Positions 15,380 to 23,439 of a stretch of DNA of 42,244 nt are shown here, piece after piece (within the stretch, counting starts at the first letter, position 1; each line of letters starts with the position of its first letter). Source of the stretch: Microbacterium sp. USTB-Y (lineage in GTDB: Bacteria > Actinomycetota > Actinomycetes > Actinomycetales > Microbacteriaceae); the NCBI RefSeq assembly GCF_023703415.1, contig NZ_JAGMTU010000012.1:1-42244 (forward strand). Reading direction: 5' to 3'. The translations under genes and the position numbers were made by a program. The notes under the pieces were generated by a model, which was not told the origin of the DNA, made no database searches, and worked only from the letters and a program-made list of their open reading frames with translations.

Positions 15380-18184
15380 GTGCCGAAGTCACTGTCGATG
15401 AATGAGATCCGAGCCCGCGCTGCGCAATTCACCCGCGATTGGCAGGATGAGCCCGGCGACGAGCGACAGCAAGCGCAATCTTTCGTTCGGGATCTGCTCG
15501 GCGTGTACGGGATCACCCAGACCCGCGCGGCGTTCTACGAGAAGCGCGTCAAGCGCTCATCGACCGGCTCGCGCGGATACATCGACGCGCTGATCCCTGG
15601 TCTCGCACTTATCGAGATGAAGTCGGCCGGCAAAGATCTCGTTGCGGCCGAGCAGCAGGCGCTCGACTACATCGACGACCTTCCCGACCCGGAGGTTCCT
15701 CGGTGGGTCATCACGAGCGACTTCCGCCGGTTCCGCCTGCTCGACCTTCACGCTGAGAGCGAGGGCGTGCAGGAGTTCACCCTGACCCAGATGCGGGATC
15801 GTGCCGACGCGCTGGCGTTCCTCGCCGGGTACGGTGAGCGCACCTTCGGATCGAAGGCGCAGGAGTCGGCGTCAATCAAAGCGGCGAAGCTGATGGCGTC
15901 CCTCTACGAGGCTCTCGAGGGGTCTGGGTACGACGATCACGAGGCGTCGGTGTTCCTGGTGCGCACCTTGTTCGCCCTCTACGCTGATGACGCCGGAGTG
16001 TGGGATCGCGATCTGTTCCTCGAGTTCCTCGAGACCCGCACCGCGACGGATGGTTCCGACCTCGGGCCTCAGCTGTCGTTGTTGTACCAGGTCATGGGGC
16101 GCGAGCCGTCTCGTCGGCAGTCGAACCTCGACGAGCTAATCTCGCGGTTCCCCTACGTCAACGGCGGGGTCTTTGAGGAATCGGTGTCGATCCCGTCGTT
16201 CGATGCCGGCATGCGTGACCGGCTGATCTCGGCGGCGATGTTCAACTGGTCTGCGATCTCGCCGGCCATCTTCGGCAGCCTCTTCCAGGCTGTCAAAGAC
16301 AAGGCAGCTCGGCGTGAGCTCGGTGAACACTACACAACCGAGACCAACATCATGAAGGTCATCGGCCCGATGTTCCTCGATGAACTGCGGCAGCGGTTCA
16401 CGGACGGATATCACGACACCGCCAAGCTCAAGAAGTTGCGTGCCGACATGGGGCTGATGCGGTTCCTGGATCCAGCGTGCGGCTGCGGCAACTTTCTGGT
16501 GGTCGGTTACCGGCAGATGCGAGCACTCGATCTTGAGGTTCTGCTGCGGATCCAGGAGTTGTCCGGCGAGACGGCCCGCACGATGTTCTTCACCGAGGAG
16601 CACCTGGCCGTGCGGCTATCGAGCTTCCACGGGATTGAGCTCGAGGAATGGCCTGCCCAGATCGCAGCGACGGCACTGCACCTGGTGGAGCACCAGGCGA
16701 ACCAGGCGATGGAGCTGGCGCTAGGATCTGCGCCCGATCCGCTGCCACTGGACAAGATCAAGAGCATCGTCGTCGGCAACGCGCTGCGCGTCGATTGGGC
16801 AACCGTCCTAGGACCGACCGAGCACCTGTACATCATGGGAAACCCACCCTTCCTCGGCCACGCCACCCGCTCGTCAGAGCAAGCGCAGGAACTGCGCGAC
16901 GTGTGGCGGCGGGACGACATTGGGCGGCTGGACTACGTCACCGGCTGGTATGCGAAGGCGCTCGAGTTGCTCGGCCGTCCCGGCTACCGGGGCGAGTTCG
17001 CCTTCGTCTCGACGAACTCGATCGCGCAGGGGGAGCCTGTGCCGGCGCTCTTCGGCCCTGTGTTCGCCGCAGGGTGGCGAGTCAAGTTCGCACATCGGAC
17101 ATTCGCCTGGTCCAGTGAGGCGCCCGGTGCCGCGGCAGTGCATTGTTCGGTGATCGGATTCGACCGGCCGTCGAGGAAGAGGGCGCGGCTGTTTGACTAC
17201 TCCGGAAACCTCAAAGGCGAGCCCGTCGAGATCCCCGTGGTGGATCAGCTCAACGGCTACCTGGTGGACGGCCCGATTGTCCTGGTCGATCAGCGCCGAA
17301 GCCCACTGGCCTCGGCGCTTCCTCCAATGGTGTTCGGGAACATGGCTCGTGACGACGGCAACCTCCTGATCGAGCCAGGCGACTACGCGGAGGTCATGGC
17401 GGATCCGATCGCCGCGAAGTACGTCCGACCGTTCGTCGGCGCCCGGCAGCTCATCCACAACGAGCCCCGGTGGTGTCTGTGGCTCGTCGATCTGGACCCC
17501 AGCGACATTGCCCGCTCACCGATACTCCGCCGGCGGCTGGATGCCGTGCGCCAGTTCCGCGCAGCATCGAGGGCCGAGTCCACTCGGCAGATGGCGGAAA
17601 CGCCGCACCTATTCGGTCAAAGGTCGCAGCCCGACACGCCCTATGTCTGCGTGCCGCGGCATGCGAGCGAGACCCGCAAGTTCTTCCCGACAGCCCTGTT
17701 CACCCCGGATGTGATCTGCGGTGACGCCAACTTCAAAGCAGATGACCCGGACGGCCTCGCGTTCGCAGTGATCTCGTCTTCGGCATTCATCACCTGGCAG
17801 CGCACCATCGGAGGCCGCCTCGAGTCTCGTCTGCGCTTCTCGAGCACCCTGACGTGGAACACCTTCCCGCTGCCTGCCATCACCGATTCACAGCGTGCCG
17901 CGATCATCGCCGGCGGCCGAGCCGTTCTGGATGCGAGAGCGCTACGCCCAGAACGCTCGCTCGCAGACCACTACAACCCCCTGGCGATGTCGCCCGAGCT
18001 GCTCCGTGCCCACCGCGAACTCGACGCTGCTGTCGACAAGACTCTGGGGCTGCGTGGAGCAGCAACGGAAGCTGACCGGTTGCGAGCGCTGTTCGCCAGC
18101 TTCGCGAAGCTCACTACAGCGAATGAGCTCGCGATGCCGAAGAAGCGTCCCCGTAAGGCGAGAGCCGTGAGCGCGGCGTCGTGA
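15380..18184 (+). CDS. MmeI-family (type IIL) restriction-modification enzyme
   Basis: A 934-residue single-chain enzyme. The N-terminal nuclease has Asp69, Glu79 and Lys81 in a PD-(D/E)xK arrangement (YIDAL, then LIEMKSA). A helical spacer follows to about residue 340. The methyltransferase has motif I at 364-372 (DPACGCGNF) and motif IV at 488-491 (NPPF), which predicts adenine-N6 methylation. A target-recognition region and helical C-terminus follow (about 620-930). Length and domain order match MmeI-like enzymes that recognise, methylate and cut with one protein. GTG 15380 gives the best N-terminus; ATG 15398 is an alternative. It is divergent from the DUF3560 operon and coupled by GTGA to the next gene. 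Its specificity cannot be read from sequence. Confidence 0.9.
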   Translation: MPKSLSMNEIRARAAQFTRDWQDEPGDERQQAQSFVRDLLGVYGITQTRAAFYEKRVKRSSTGSRGYIDALIPGLALIEMKSAGKDLVAAEQQALDYIDDLPDPEVPRWVITSDFRRFRLLDLHAESEGVQEFTLTQMRDRADALAFLAGYGERTFGSKAQESASIKAAKLMASLYEALEGSGYDDHEASVFLVRTLFALYADDAGVWDRDLFLEFLETRTATDGSDLGPQLSLLYQVMGREPSRRQSNLDELISRFPYVNGGVFEESVSIPSFDAGMRDRLISAAMFNWSAISPAIFGSLFQAVKDKAARRELGEHYTTETNIMKVIGPMFLDELRQRFTDGYHDTAKLKKLRADMGLMRFLDPACGCGNFLVVGYRQMRALDLEVLLRIQELSGETARTMFFTEEHLAVRLSSFHGIELEEWPAQIAATALHLVEHQANQAMELALGSAPDPLPLDKIKSIVVGNALRVDWATVLGPTEHLYIMGNPPFLGHATRSSEQAQELRDVWRRDDIGRLDYVTGWYAKALELLGRPGYRGEFAFVSTNSIAQGEPVPALFGPVFAAGWRVKFAHRTFAWSSEAPGAAAVHCSVIGFDRPSRKRARLFDYSGNLKGEPVEIPVVDQLNGYLVDGPIVLVDQRRSPLASALPPMVFGNMARDDGNLLIEPGDYAEVMADPIAAKYVRPFVGARQLIHNEPRWCLWLVDLDPSDIARSPILRRRLDAVRQFRAASRAESTRQMAETPHLFGQRSQPDTPYVCVPRHASETRKFFPTALFTPDVICGDANFKADDPDGLAFAVISSSAFITWQRTIGGRLESRLRFSSTLTWNTFPLPAITDSQRAAIIAGGRAVLDARALRPERSLADHYNPLAMSPELLRAHRELDAAVDKTLGLRGAATEADRLRALFASFAKLTTANELAMPKKRPRKARAVSAAS

Positions 18185-18516
18185 ACTGGCCGTACCCGAC
18201 CGTCCCCGTCGACGGGATCGCGACGGTTGATGAGGACGGCGAAAATCAGGTCTGCGCTTGCGGCAATGATTCGGCTACCCAGGATTGGCGAAGTGCCGAT
18301 CGTCACGGGTGCCTTACCTTCGATGCGGCGGGTTCGTCCGATCCGAACGAGTTCGCGGTGTGCCCGGTGTGCGGCCGCGTGTATCCCAACGCTGCGCTGT
18401 TCCGGGGTGCCGCGGCGGCTGTCGCCCGCTATGAGATCACGAGCGCCAAGGTCGTTGCTGCGCTACAACGGTATGACCACGATGCCTACGGATCCGGCGC
18501 GCCGTTGACGAGCTGA
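18181..18516 (+). CDS. Small zinc-ribbon-like protein coupled to the restriction enzyme
   Basis: A 111-residue protein whose GTG start overlaps the enzyme stop (GTGA at 18181-18184). Two cysteine pairs (CACG near residue 25 and CPVCG near residue 60) could bind one zinc ion. The rest is a short helix-rich tail. The 4-bp overlap implies co-translation with the MmeI-like enzyme, so it may be an accessory or control protein. I recognise no characterised relative. Confidence 0.7.
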   Translation: MNWPYPTVPVDGIATVDEDGENQVCACGNDSATQDWRSADRHGCLTFDAAGSSDPNEFAVCPVCGRVYPNAALFRGAAAAVARYEITSAKVVAALQRYDHDAYGSGAPLTS

Positions 18517-18568
18517 CGGCAGCGGCTCAGCGCGCGGTTGTCAGTGCGTCAGCATAAGGTTCGCTGTT

Positions 18569-18838
18569 GTGGTGCAGCACTGGTCTCCGATGTCTCAGCT
18601 GCAGGCGTCACCGGAGCCGGGGATCTGGTACGTGTTCGATCACAGTAAGCGGATCGCGATTATCCGCCATGTCGAGATCCGCGGCCGCAGGCTGTTGCGG
18701 TCGGTGACGTTTGATCGAGATCCCGATCGGCGAGTGTTGATCGGCTACTTCCCGGACGATGCGATGCGTCTCGCGGTTGAGTGCACCTGGTCTGAGTATG
18801 TGAGGGCGACCGGCCCTCCGGTTAGTAATCGTCGATGA
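18569..18838 (+). CDS. Small hypothetical protein
   Basis: An 89-residue protein with a beta-rich core (GIWYVFDHSKRIAIIRHVEI, then LIGYFPDDAMRLAVECTWSEY). This pattern resembles small proteins of unknown function on actinobacterial plasmids and phages. GTG 18569 and ATG 18590 are both possible starts; the second leaves the conserved core intact. It stands alone 52 bp after the zinc-ribbon gene and could share its transcript. Confidence 0.55.
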   Translation: MVQHWSPMSQLQASPEPGIWYVFDHSKRIAIIRHVEIRGRRLLRSVTFDRDPDRRVLIGYFPDDAMRLAVECTWSEYVRATGPPVSNRR

Positions 18839-18863
18839 TCGCGTGCCGCCGGGGCAAGAGAAA

Positions 18864-18970
18864 CGGCACCCGGCCGGAGCGTGGAAATTGTCACATTCAC
18901 CAACGATCCAACTGAGGAGGAGCCATCGCCCCGAGGGGCGGGAGGGAACCTGCTCAACAGCCGGGTGCCG
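18864..18970. other. 107-bp non-coding segment closed by an 11-bp inverted repeat
   Basis: CGGCACCCGGC (18864-18874) pairs with GCCGGGTGCCG (18960-18970). Inside lie a diverged copy of the shared operator, TGTCACATTCACC (18889-18901) with a degraded partner half, and a small CGCCCC/GGGGCG hairpin near 18928-18941. On the minus strand the closing arm is followed by a T-rich stretch (GTTTCTCTT). It may be a structured RNA, a complex terminator or a relic control region. Confidence 0.4.
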
Positions 18971-18995
18971 CGCCTTAGTGTACCGCGCGGGGCGG

Positions 18996-19271
18996 TCAGA
19001 GCGGGGGGGATTGCAGGAGCTCGTCCGCGACTCTGTCGAGCAGCTGCGGGGTGAGCTGTTCGTGCCGGCCGGCGCGCTTGATGGCGTCGATCGTCGCGAG
19101 GATCGTGGTGTGCGCGTCCGGTGCGGCCGGGATGGTCTTCTGTGCCCGGCGGATGCGGGCGCTGAGCTCGAGGATCGCGGCTTCGTCTCGCTCGTTGTTC
19201 GCGTAGCCGGCGGCAAGCTCGAGCGCCTGGTGCAGCAGGCGGATCTCGGCGGTGGTCAACGGCGTGGTCAT
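18996..19271 (-). CDS. Small helical hypothetical protein
   Basis: A 91-residue, almost wholly helical protein (TTAEIRLLHQALELAAGYANN...). Its ATG overlaps the stop of the upstream gene as ATGA (19268-19271). It is the last gene of the long minus-strand operon starting with the ArdC-like gene. No known domain was seen. Confidence 0.65.
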   Translation of the reverse strand: MTTPLTTAEIRLLHQALELAAGYANNERDEAAILELSARIRRAQKTIPAAPDAHTTILATIDAIKRAGRHEQLTPQLLDRVADELLQSPPL

Positions 19272-19552
19272 CGTGTCCTCATGTTCAGGAGCTCGGCGGT
19301 CAGTTGGGCAAAGCGCGCGTCGACGTCGCGCGGGTCGGCAAGGTCGGCGTCAGGAGCGATGGGGCGGGCGTCGTAGAAGTGGTGACGGATGACGCGGCCG
19401 CGGTCGTCGACGAAACCTGCTCCCTCACCCTCGATCGGTTCGAGGAGGGTGACGACGTCGACCGTGAGCTCTCGTGCAGTGCCGCGTTCCCTGATGAGGG
19501 TGCGGTCTCCGATGTGCAGCGCGGGCCACGGGGCGAGCTCGGGGTCGGTCAT
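19268..19552 (-). CDS. Small hypothetical protein
   Basis: A 94-residue protein with a beta-rich start (WPALHIGDRTLIRERGTARELTVDVVTLL). ATG 19552 is preceded by GGAAGGAAG at good spacing; a longer frame to 19729 is an artefact over the upstream gene. It overlaps both neighbours by ATGA. Function unknown. Confidence 0.65.
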   Translation of the reverse strand: MTDPELAPWPALHIGDRTLIRERGTARELTVDVVTLLEPIEGEGAGFVDDRGRVIRHHFYDARPIAPDADLADPRDVDARFAQLTAELLNMRTR

Positions 19553-19791
19553 GGGACTTCCTTCCGTGCGGCGGGGGATGGGCGACGCAGTCGTCGAGCG
19601 GACTTGGGGATGGGTTCGTTGCGGGGCAGCTTGGCGAGGAGCCAGTCGTCCCGGACGGCTATGGCGGCGGCGAAGCACGTCATGAGTGTGGGGTGGTGGT
19701 GGTTGGCGCATCCGGCGCGGGTCTGGCATCCGAGGTCGTAGCCCTCGGGGCTGCCGTGGACGATCCTCTTGGCGACCTCGTCGGATAGCAT
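19549..19791 (-). CDS. Small Cys/His-containing hypothetical protein
   Basis: An 80-residue protein with GCQTRAGCANHHHPTLMTC, a Cys/His cluster that could bind zinc, followed by a helix and a basic tail (SARRLRRPSPAARK). Related short Cys/His proteins are frequent on actinobacterial mobile elements; that is from general familiarity. It is coupled by ATGA to the next gene. Confidence 0.65.
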   Translation of the reverse strand: MLSDEVAKRIVHGSPEGYDLGCQTRAGCANHHHPTLMTCFAAAIAVRDDWLLAKLPRNEPIPKSARRLRRPSPAARKEVP

Positions 19792-19801
19792 CGCCGGCTC
19801 C

Positions 19802-20212
19802 TCAGTCGAAGGTGGCGTCGATCAGGAGGTCGAGCGCGTCGGCGAGCTCGCGGAGACGATAGCTACGTCGGCCGGCGATGACGTGGCCGAACAGATTGAC
19901 GAAGTGCAGCTCGCGGGTGGCGGTGTCGGCGACAGCGACGGTATGGACGTCGTGCGCGTCGATGTATTGCCAGCTGATGATGTAGTTGCGGCCGGCGACG
20001 TGCGCCTGCGCCCAGCGAAGGAGCAGCGCGCCGAGCGGGCCCTCTTCGGAGGCGCGGGGCGAGTAGGGGTCTGCCGGCACGATCGCGTCGACGGAATGGA
20101 ATCCGACTGAGGAGCGGGTGATCTCGTAGCTGTCGAGCGGGATGTCGGTGAAGAGGTCGTTGTATCGGGTGCCGGTGTCGTCGGTGATGACGATGTTGTT
20201 GAGCGTGCTCAT
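19802..20212 (-). CDS. Hypothetical protein
   Basis: A 136-residue soluble protein (MSTLNNIVITDDTGTRYNDL...). The mixed alpha/beta pattern includes NYIISWQYIDAHDVHTVAVAD and a C-terminal helix with Arg/Leu heptads. It lies 27 bp after the secreted nuclease gene in the same operon and 10 bp before the Cys/His gene. No family was recognised. Confidence 0.65.
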   Translation of the reverse strand: MSTLNNIVITDDTGTRYNDLFTDIPLDSYEITRSSVGFHSVDAIVPADPYSPRASEEGPLGALLLRWAQAHVAGRNYIISWQYIDAHDVHTVAVADTATRELHFVNLFGHVIAGRRSYRLRELADALDLLIDATFD

Positions 20213-20239
20213 CGGTGTCTGGTCCTCTCGGTGTGTGGG

Positions 20240-20980
20240 TCAAGCGGCGCAGCTGGTGAGCTGCGCGCGGAGGGCGGTGTAGTCGGCCGGATTGACCGTC
20301 AGCTGGTACGCGGCGAGGACGTCGACGAAGCGGGATGCGTAGACGCATCCGTAGTCCGCGGCCGGGGGCATCCACTCGGCGGGCCCGCGGTCGCTCTTGG
20401 ACTGATTGGCGCTGCCGTCCGTGGCCTGCAGGTTGAGCGGGTCGTTGGCGAAGTGTTCGCGCTGCGTCTCGTCCCATTCGTCGGCGCCCTGGCGCCATAC
20501 CCAGGCGAGGGGCACGATGTGGTCGATCTGCACGAGCTCGCTGGTGCCCTGTCCGCGCTGGAAGGTGATCGTGAGCCCGGTGTACGGGTCGTGCAGCGTT
20601 CCGGTGAGGACGACGCAGTCGTGGGTGCCGGGCTTGGTGGTGATGTCCTCGAGCGCGGCCGCGAGCGCATCGTTGCGCTGGTCGCAGCCGTTGCGGTCGA
20701 TGTCGGCCCAGCGTTGCCCGAAGGCGTCGCGCTGATAGGTGTCCTGATTGTCAGCCTCGGCGATGTCCAGCTGCTCGAGCTGCTCGAGGCTCGCGGTGGC
20801 TTCTGCCGTGAGGTCAGCCGATGGCGTTGCCGGCGGTGCGGCGGATGCGGGGGGTGGGGTCTCGATCGTCGCAGCGGGACTGCTGCTGGCGGCCTGCGTG
20901 GTGAGGGCGATCGCGCCGGCGAGCAGTGCGACGACCAGGGCGCCGGCGGCGGATGCGGTGCGGGTGGTGCGGCGGGTCAT
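20240..20980 (-). CDS. Secreted HNH nuclease (GmrSD C-terminal/DUF1524-like)
   Basis: A 246-residue protein starting at ATG 20980. Residues 1-31 are a signal peptide (basic MTRRTTRTAS, then AGALVVALLAGAIALTTQAAS). A Pro/Ala/Thr-rich linker follows. The nuclease domain has DRNGCDQRND, DPYTG, IDHIVPLAW with Asp153-His154, and NLQATDGSANQSKSDRGPAEW, all characteristic of the secreted DUF1524-type HNH family common in actinobacteria. It should act outside the membrane, perhaps degrading free DNA. Its place in an operon headed by an antirestriction gene is unexpected. A longer upstream frame to 21466 is an artefact. Confidence 0.85.
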   Translation of the reverse strand: MTRRTTRTASAAGALVVALLAGAIALTTQAASSSPAATIETPPPASAAPPATPSADLTAEATASLEQLEQLDIAEADNQDTYQRDAFGQRWADIDRNGCDQRNDALAAALEDITTKPGTHDCVVLTGTLHDPYTGLTITFQRGQGTSELVQIDHIVPLAWVWRQGADEWDETQREHFANDPLNLQATDGSANQSKSDRGPAEWMPPAADYGCVYASRFVDVLAAYQLTVNPADYTALRAQLTSCAA

Positions 20981-20990
20981 GGTGGTCCGT

Positions 20991-21194
20991 TCAGAGGAAG
21001 AGGATGGCGCCGAGGACGACGGCCGCGACGAGCGCGGCTGCACTGATGGCGAGGCTGGCGAGGAGTTTGAGGGTGCGCCGCACGGTGCGCTCGGCGCGCC
21101 GGATGGTGTCGAGGGTGACGAGGATGCCGACGAGACCACCACTGCCCAGCAGCAGGGGAGCGAAGTCGCGCGCGGTGCTGAGGGCGAGATCCAT
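20991..21194 (-). CDS. Small membrane protein
   Basis: A 67-residue protein with two hydrophobic stretches (FAPLLLGSGGLVGILVTL and LASLAISAAALVAAVVLGAILFL) joined by a basic loop (RRAERTVRRTLK). ATG 21194 follows GGAGGAACC. It lies 10 bp before the secreted nuclease gene, so it might aid its export or protect the host from it; this is guesswork from position. Confidence 0.7.
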   Translation of the reverse strand: MDLALSTARDFAPLLLGSGGLVGILVTLDTIRRAERTVRRTLKLLASLAISAAALVAAVVLGAILFL

Positions 21195-21299
21195 GGTTCC
21201 TCCGGGTGAGTGCGTCTAGGGGTATAGGCCGCGGTTGGGGGTGTTCGCGGACAGGGGTGATCCGGGGACGGGCATGGGCGGGCCCGTCCCCGGATCCGG

Positions 21300-22175
21300 C
21301 TACGCGGCCGTTTCCTGGCTCTCCTCGCCGAGCATGGCGTCGGCGATCGCGTTGACGGCGCGGAGGACGTTGCCGGCGACGCTGCGGATGAGGTCGACGT
21401 CGCCGCCGGCCCATCCCGCGACGTAACCGATCGACCACGCGCTGGTGTCGAGTCCGAGGAGTCCACCGGCGCAGTAGGCGACCGACTCGGCCTCGGTCTC
21501 GATCACGCCGCGGTGCTCGCGCGTGCTGCCCTCGTCGAAGTGCAGGAGTGCGTGGCCGATCTCGTGCAGGAGGGTCTTGACTCGCATGGCCGGCGCCATC
21601 TTCGCGTCGACGCGGATCTGTCGGGTGAGGCCATCGGTGTACCCGTTGAGTCCGTCCTGCTCGATGTCCTCGAGCGCGACGTTCCACCCCTGGCCGGTGA
21701 TGTAGACGGCGAGCTGGTCGAACAGCCCGGCGACGTCGTCTCCCTCGAGGTAGACGGCGGGCTGCTCGGGAAGCGGCTCTCCCTCGGTGTCGGTGACGTC
21801 GAAGACGGAGAGTACGGGGTAGATCACCCGGCTGCTGGTGGACTCCTCGCCGGTGGTCTCGTCGACCTCGACGATGCGCTTGGTGGAGTAGCCGAAGATC
21901 TTGATCGACTTCGCGCCCTTGACGACGTGTCGGCCGAGGCTCTCCCACTGGCGGTAGCCGAGGCAGTAGGTGCCGCCCTGCGCGAGGATGAGCATCTGGT
22001 TGGAGAATGAGCGGCGCCGGACAATGCGGGCGAACCGCAGCCAGGCCTTCCAGTTCTCGCTCTCGGCGAGTGTGGTGACCTGGGCGGTGAGCTGGGCGTG
22101 TAGCGCTTCGGCTTGCGCGCGGCGCTCTTCCGGGGTGCGCCGGGTGGTGCTGGAACGGCGGGTCTTGGTGGGCAT
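21300..22175 (-). CDS. ArdC-like antirestriction protein with metallopeptidase domain
   Basis: A 291-residue protein. The N-terminal half has the ssDNA-binding ArdC pattern (SENWKAWLRFARIVRRRSFSN, QMLILAQ, GYRQWESLGRHVVKGAKSI). The C-terminal half carries a zinc-peptidase motif His204-Glu205-x2-His208 (LLHEIGHALLHF) and ETEAESVAY, which supplies the third ligand. ArdC proteins coat incoming single-stranded plasmid DNA and protect it from restriction. ATG 22175 has GGGAGGA upstream; the operator-bearing promoter lies 24 bp further. It is first in a seven-gene minus operon, fitting a leading-region role on DNA entering a recipient. Confidence 0.85.
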   Translation of the reverse strand: MPTKTRRSSTTRRTPEERRAQAEALHAQLTAQVTTLAESENWKAWLRFARIVRRRSFSNQMLILAQGGTYCLGYRQWESLGRHVVKGAKSIKIFGYSTKRIVEVDETTGEESTSSRVIYPVLSVFDVTDTEGEPLPEQPAVYLEGDDVAGLFDQLAVYITGQGWNVALEDIEQDGLNGYTDGLTRQIRVDAKMAPAMRVKTLLHEIGHALLHFDEGSTREHRGVIETEAESVAYCAGGLLGLDTSAWSIGYVAGWAGGDVDLIRSVAGNVLRAVNAIADAMLGEESQETAA

Positions 22176-22198
22176 GGAGTCCTCCCTCAAAGTGGACA

Positions 22199-22250
22199 AG
22201 TAGTGAATGTGACATTCACTACTCTAAGGGGTGGGCGGACAATGCGTCAA
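22199..22250 (-). promoter_or_regulatory. Promoter with palindromic operator, copy 2
   Basis: A perfect palindrome with 12-bp arms, AGTAGTGAATGT (22199-22210) and ACATTCACTACT (22212-22223), around a single G. On the minus strand TTGACG (22250-22245) and TAGAGT (22226-22221) are spaced 18 bp, and the dyad overlaps and follows the -10. The layout equals that at 15231-15280, so one repressor probably controls both operons. Confidence 0.8.
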
Positions 22251-22630
22251 CACCGGTTCTGAGCGGGCCAGCGGGAGGCGGTCAGCCCTGCAGAATGTCG
22301 GTGGCCGACTTGGGGTACGCGGTGCGAGGCAGCGTGATCGGTATGCGCCGGCGCTGGGTGCTGCTGCCGAGCGGGAAGGCGTCTGGTGCAAGTACCTTCT
22401 TGCAGGGAGCACTATTCATCAGTTCTCACTTGCGGTGTAGCCGGATTCAGCAAGGCTTCGACGCGCAATCGTGAGAACCGTGCAGGAACGGTACGACGGG
22501 TAGACCGATGCCGCGTCAGGGCTGGCCGTTAACTCGAGACGTGTCCAGGGTTCCGCGTCATCACCGCTGCGAGAGAGAATTTCAACGCCGACGGCACTCG
22601 CTGTAGCAACAAGAGCTACGACTGACAGAG
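22251..22630. other. Non-coding junction between the transfer-associated part and the following cargo
   Basis: I see no supportable gene in these 380 bp. It holds a TGCAAG/CTTGCA hairpin (22387-22404) and an 8-bp inverted repeat GTTCTCAC (22422-22429) with GTGAGAAC (22471-22478). Short frames here lack ribosome-binding sites and protein-like composition. The change of gene style on either side makes it a candidate junction, but no attachment-site duplication was found. Confidence 0.4.
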
Positions 22631-22876
22631 TCAGTCCTCGATGTCGCCTAGTTGTTCCCCGGCGAGAGCTCGTTGGACGAGCCGCGCATGTTCTGCGGAC
22701 AACGGGAACTGGATCTCATCGCAGTCTGGAAAGTTCTCATCCCCAGCACTGACGCTCAGGAGGAAGTCGCCTCCGGGTTCTCGGAGCACGACGAGCATGC
22801 CGCTTGTCAGTGAAGGCTCTCCGTCGATTGTGCTCACTGGCCAGGTCAGCGCGATTCGAATGAGTTCGTCGCTCAT
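22631..22876 (-). CDS. Small acidic hypothetical protein
   Basis: An 81-residue acidic protein (MSDELIRIALTWPVSTIDGE...), beta-rich with a helical, acidic end (LVQRALAGEQLGDIED). It is divergent from the gene starting at 22976. The start is uncertain because neither ATG 22876 nor nearby alternatives have a strong ribosome-binding site. No family was recognised. Confidence 0.5.
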   Translation of the reverse strand: MSDELIRIALTWPVSTIDGEPSLTSGMLVVLREPGGDFLLSVSAGDENFPDCDEIQFPLSAEHARLVQRALAGEQLGDIED

Positions 22877-23439
22877 CAAGATGAAGCTCGATTCTGGTTG
22901 CACTTGCTTGTTGAGCCAGGCTACCGAGCCGACCCACGAGCCAAGCGGGTCGCCGTGCGCCGATATGGTGCACACATGAAGCACCTGCACTACGGCTCGA
23001 TCGTTATAGCCATCTCTGATCAGTTGGCCTCGACCTTTCAGACAGCAGCGCACGACTTCATGGCCGCGGGGCGCTCTGCAGTCTGGCCAGTCTCGGGCTA
23101 CCGCGATGATCGGGATGAGATCTCGATTCAGCTGGCTGTTGGTCCTGGGATTGCGTTTGCGATCACCGACACTTGGCTCCCCGACGAGCGCGAGCCTTCA
23201 CGACACGATGCGGACTCGATCGCATACATAGATGGCGAGCACGAAGCCCTCGAGAAGGAGCAGTTGAGCGAGGCGGTCCGGAACGTGCTGGTGTACGGCC
23301 GGTTCGACAGGCACTCAATGAAGGATGCCGGAAGCTGGCGGTTCAGCGGGCATCCAGCCGTTACCGACGCACACGATCCTCAATCCGCCGTGAACTCCCT
23401 AGGGCGTGTTGATTTAGTGCCGGGGTCGCTGGAGTCCAG

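Noticed and set aside
22224..22440. Short frames in the junction region
   Set aside because: No ribosome-binding site, no protein-like pattern, and overlap with the operator/promoter of the ArdC-like gene.
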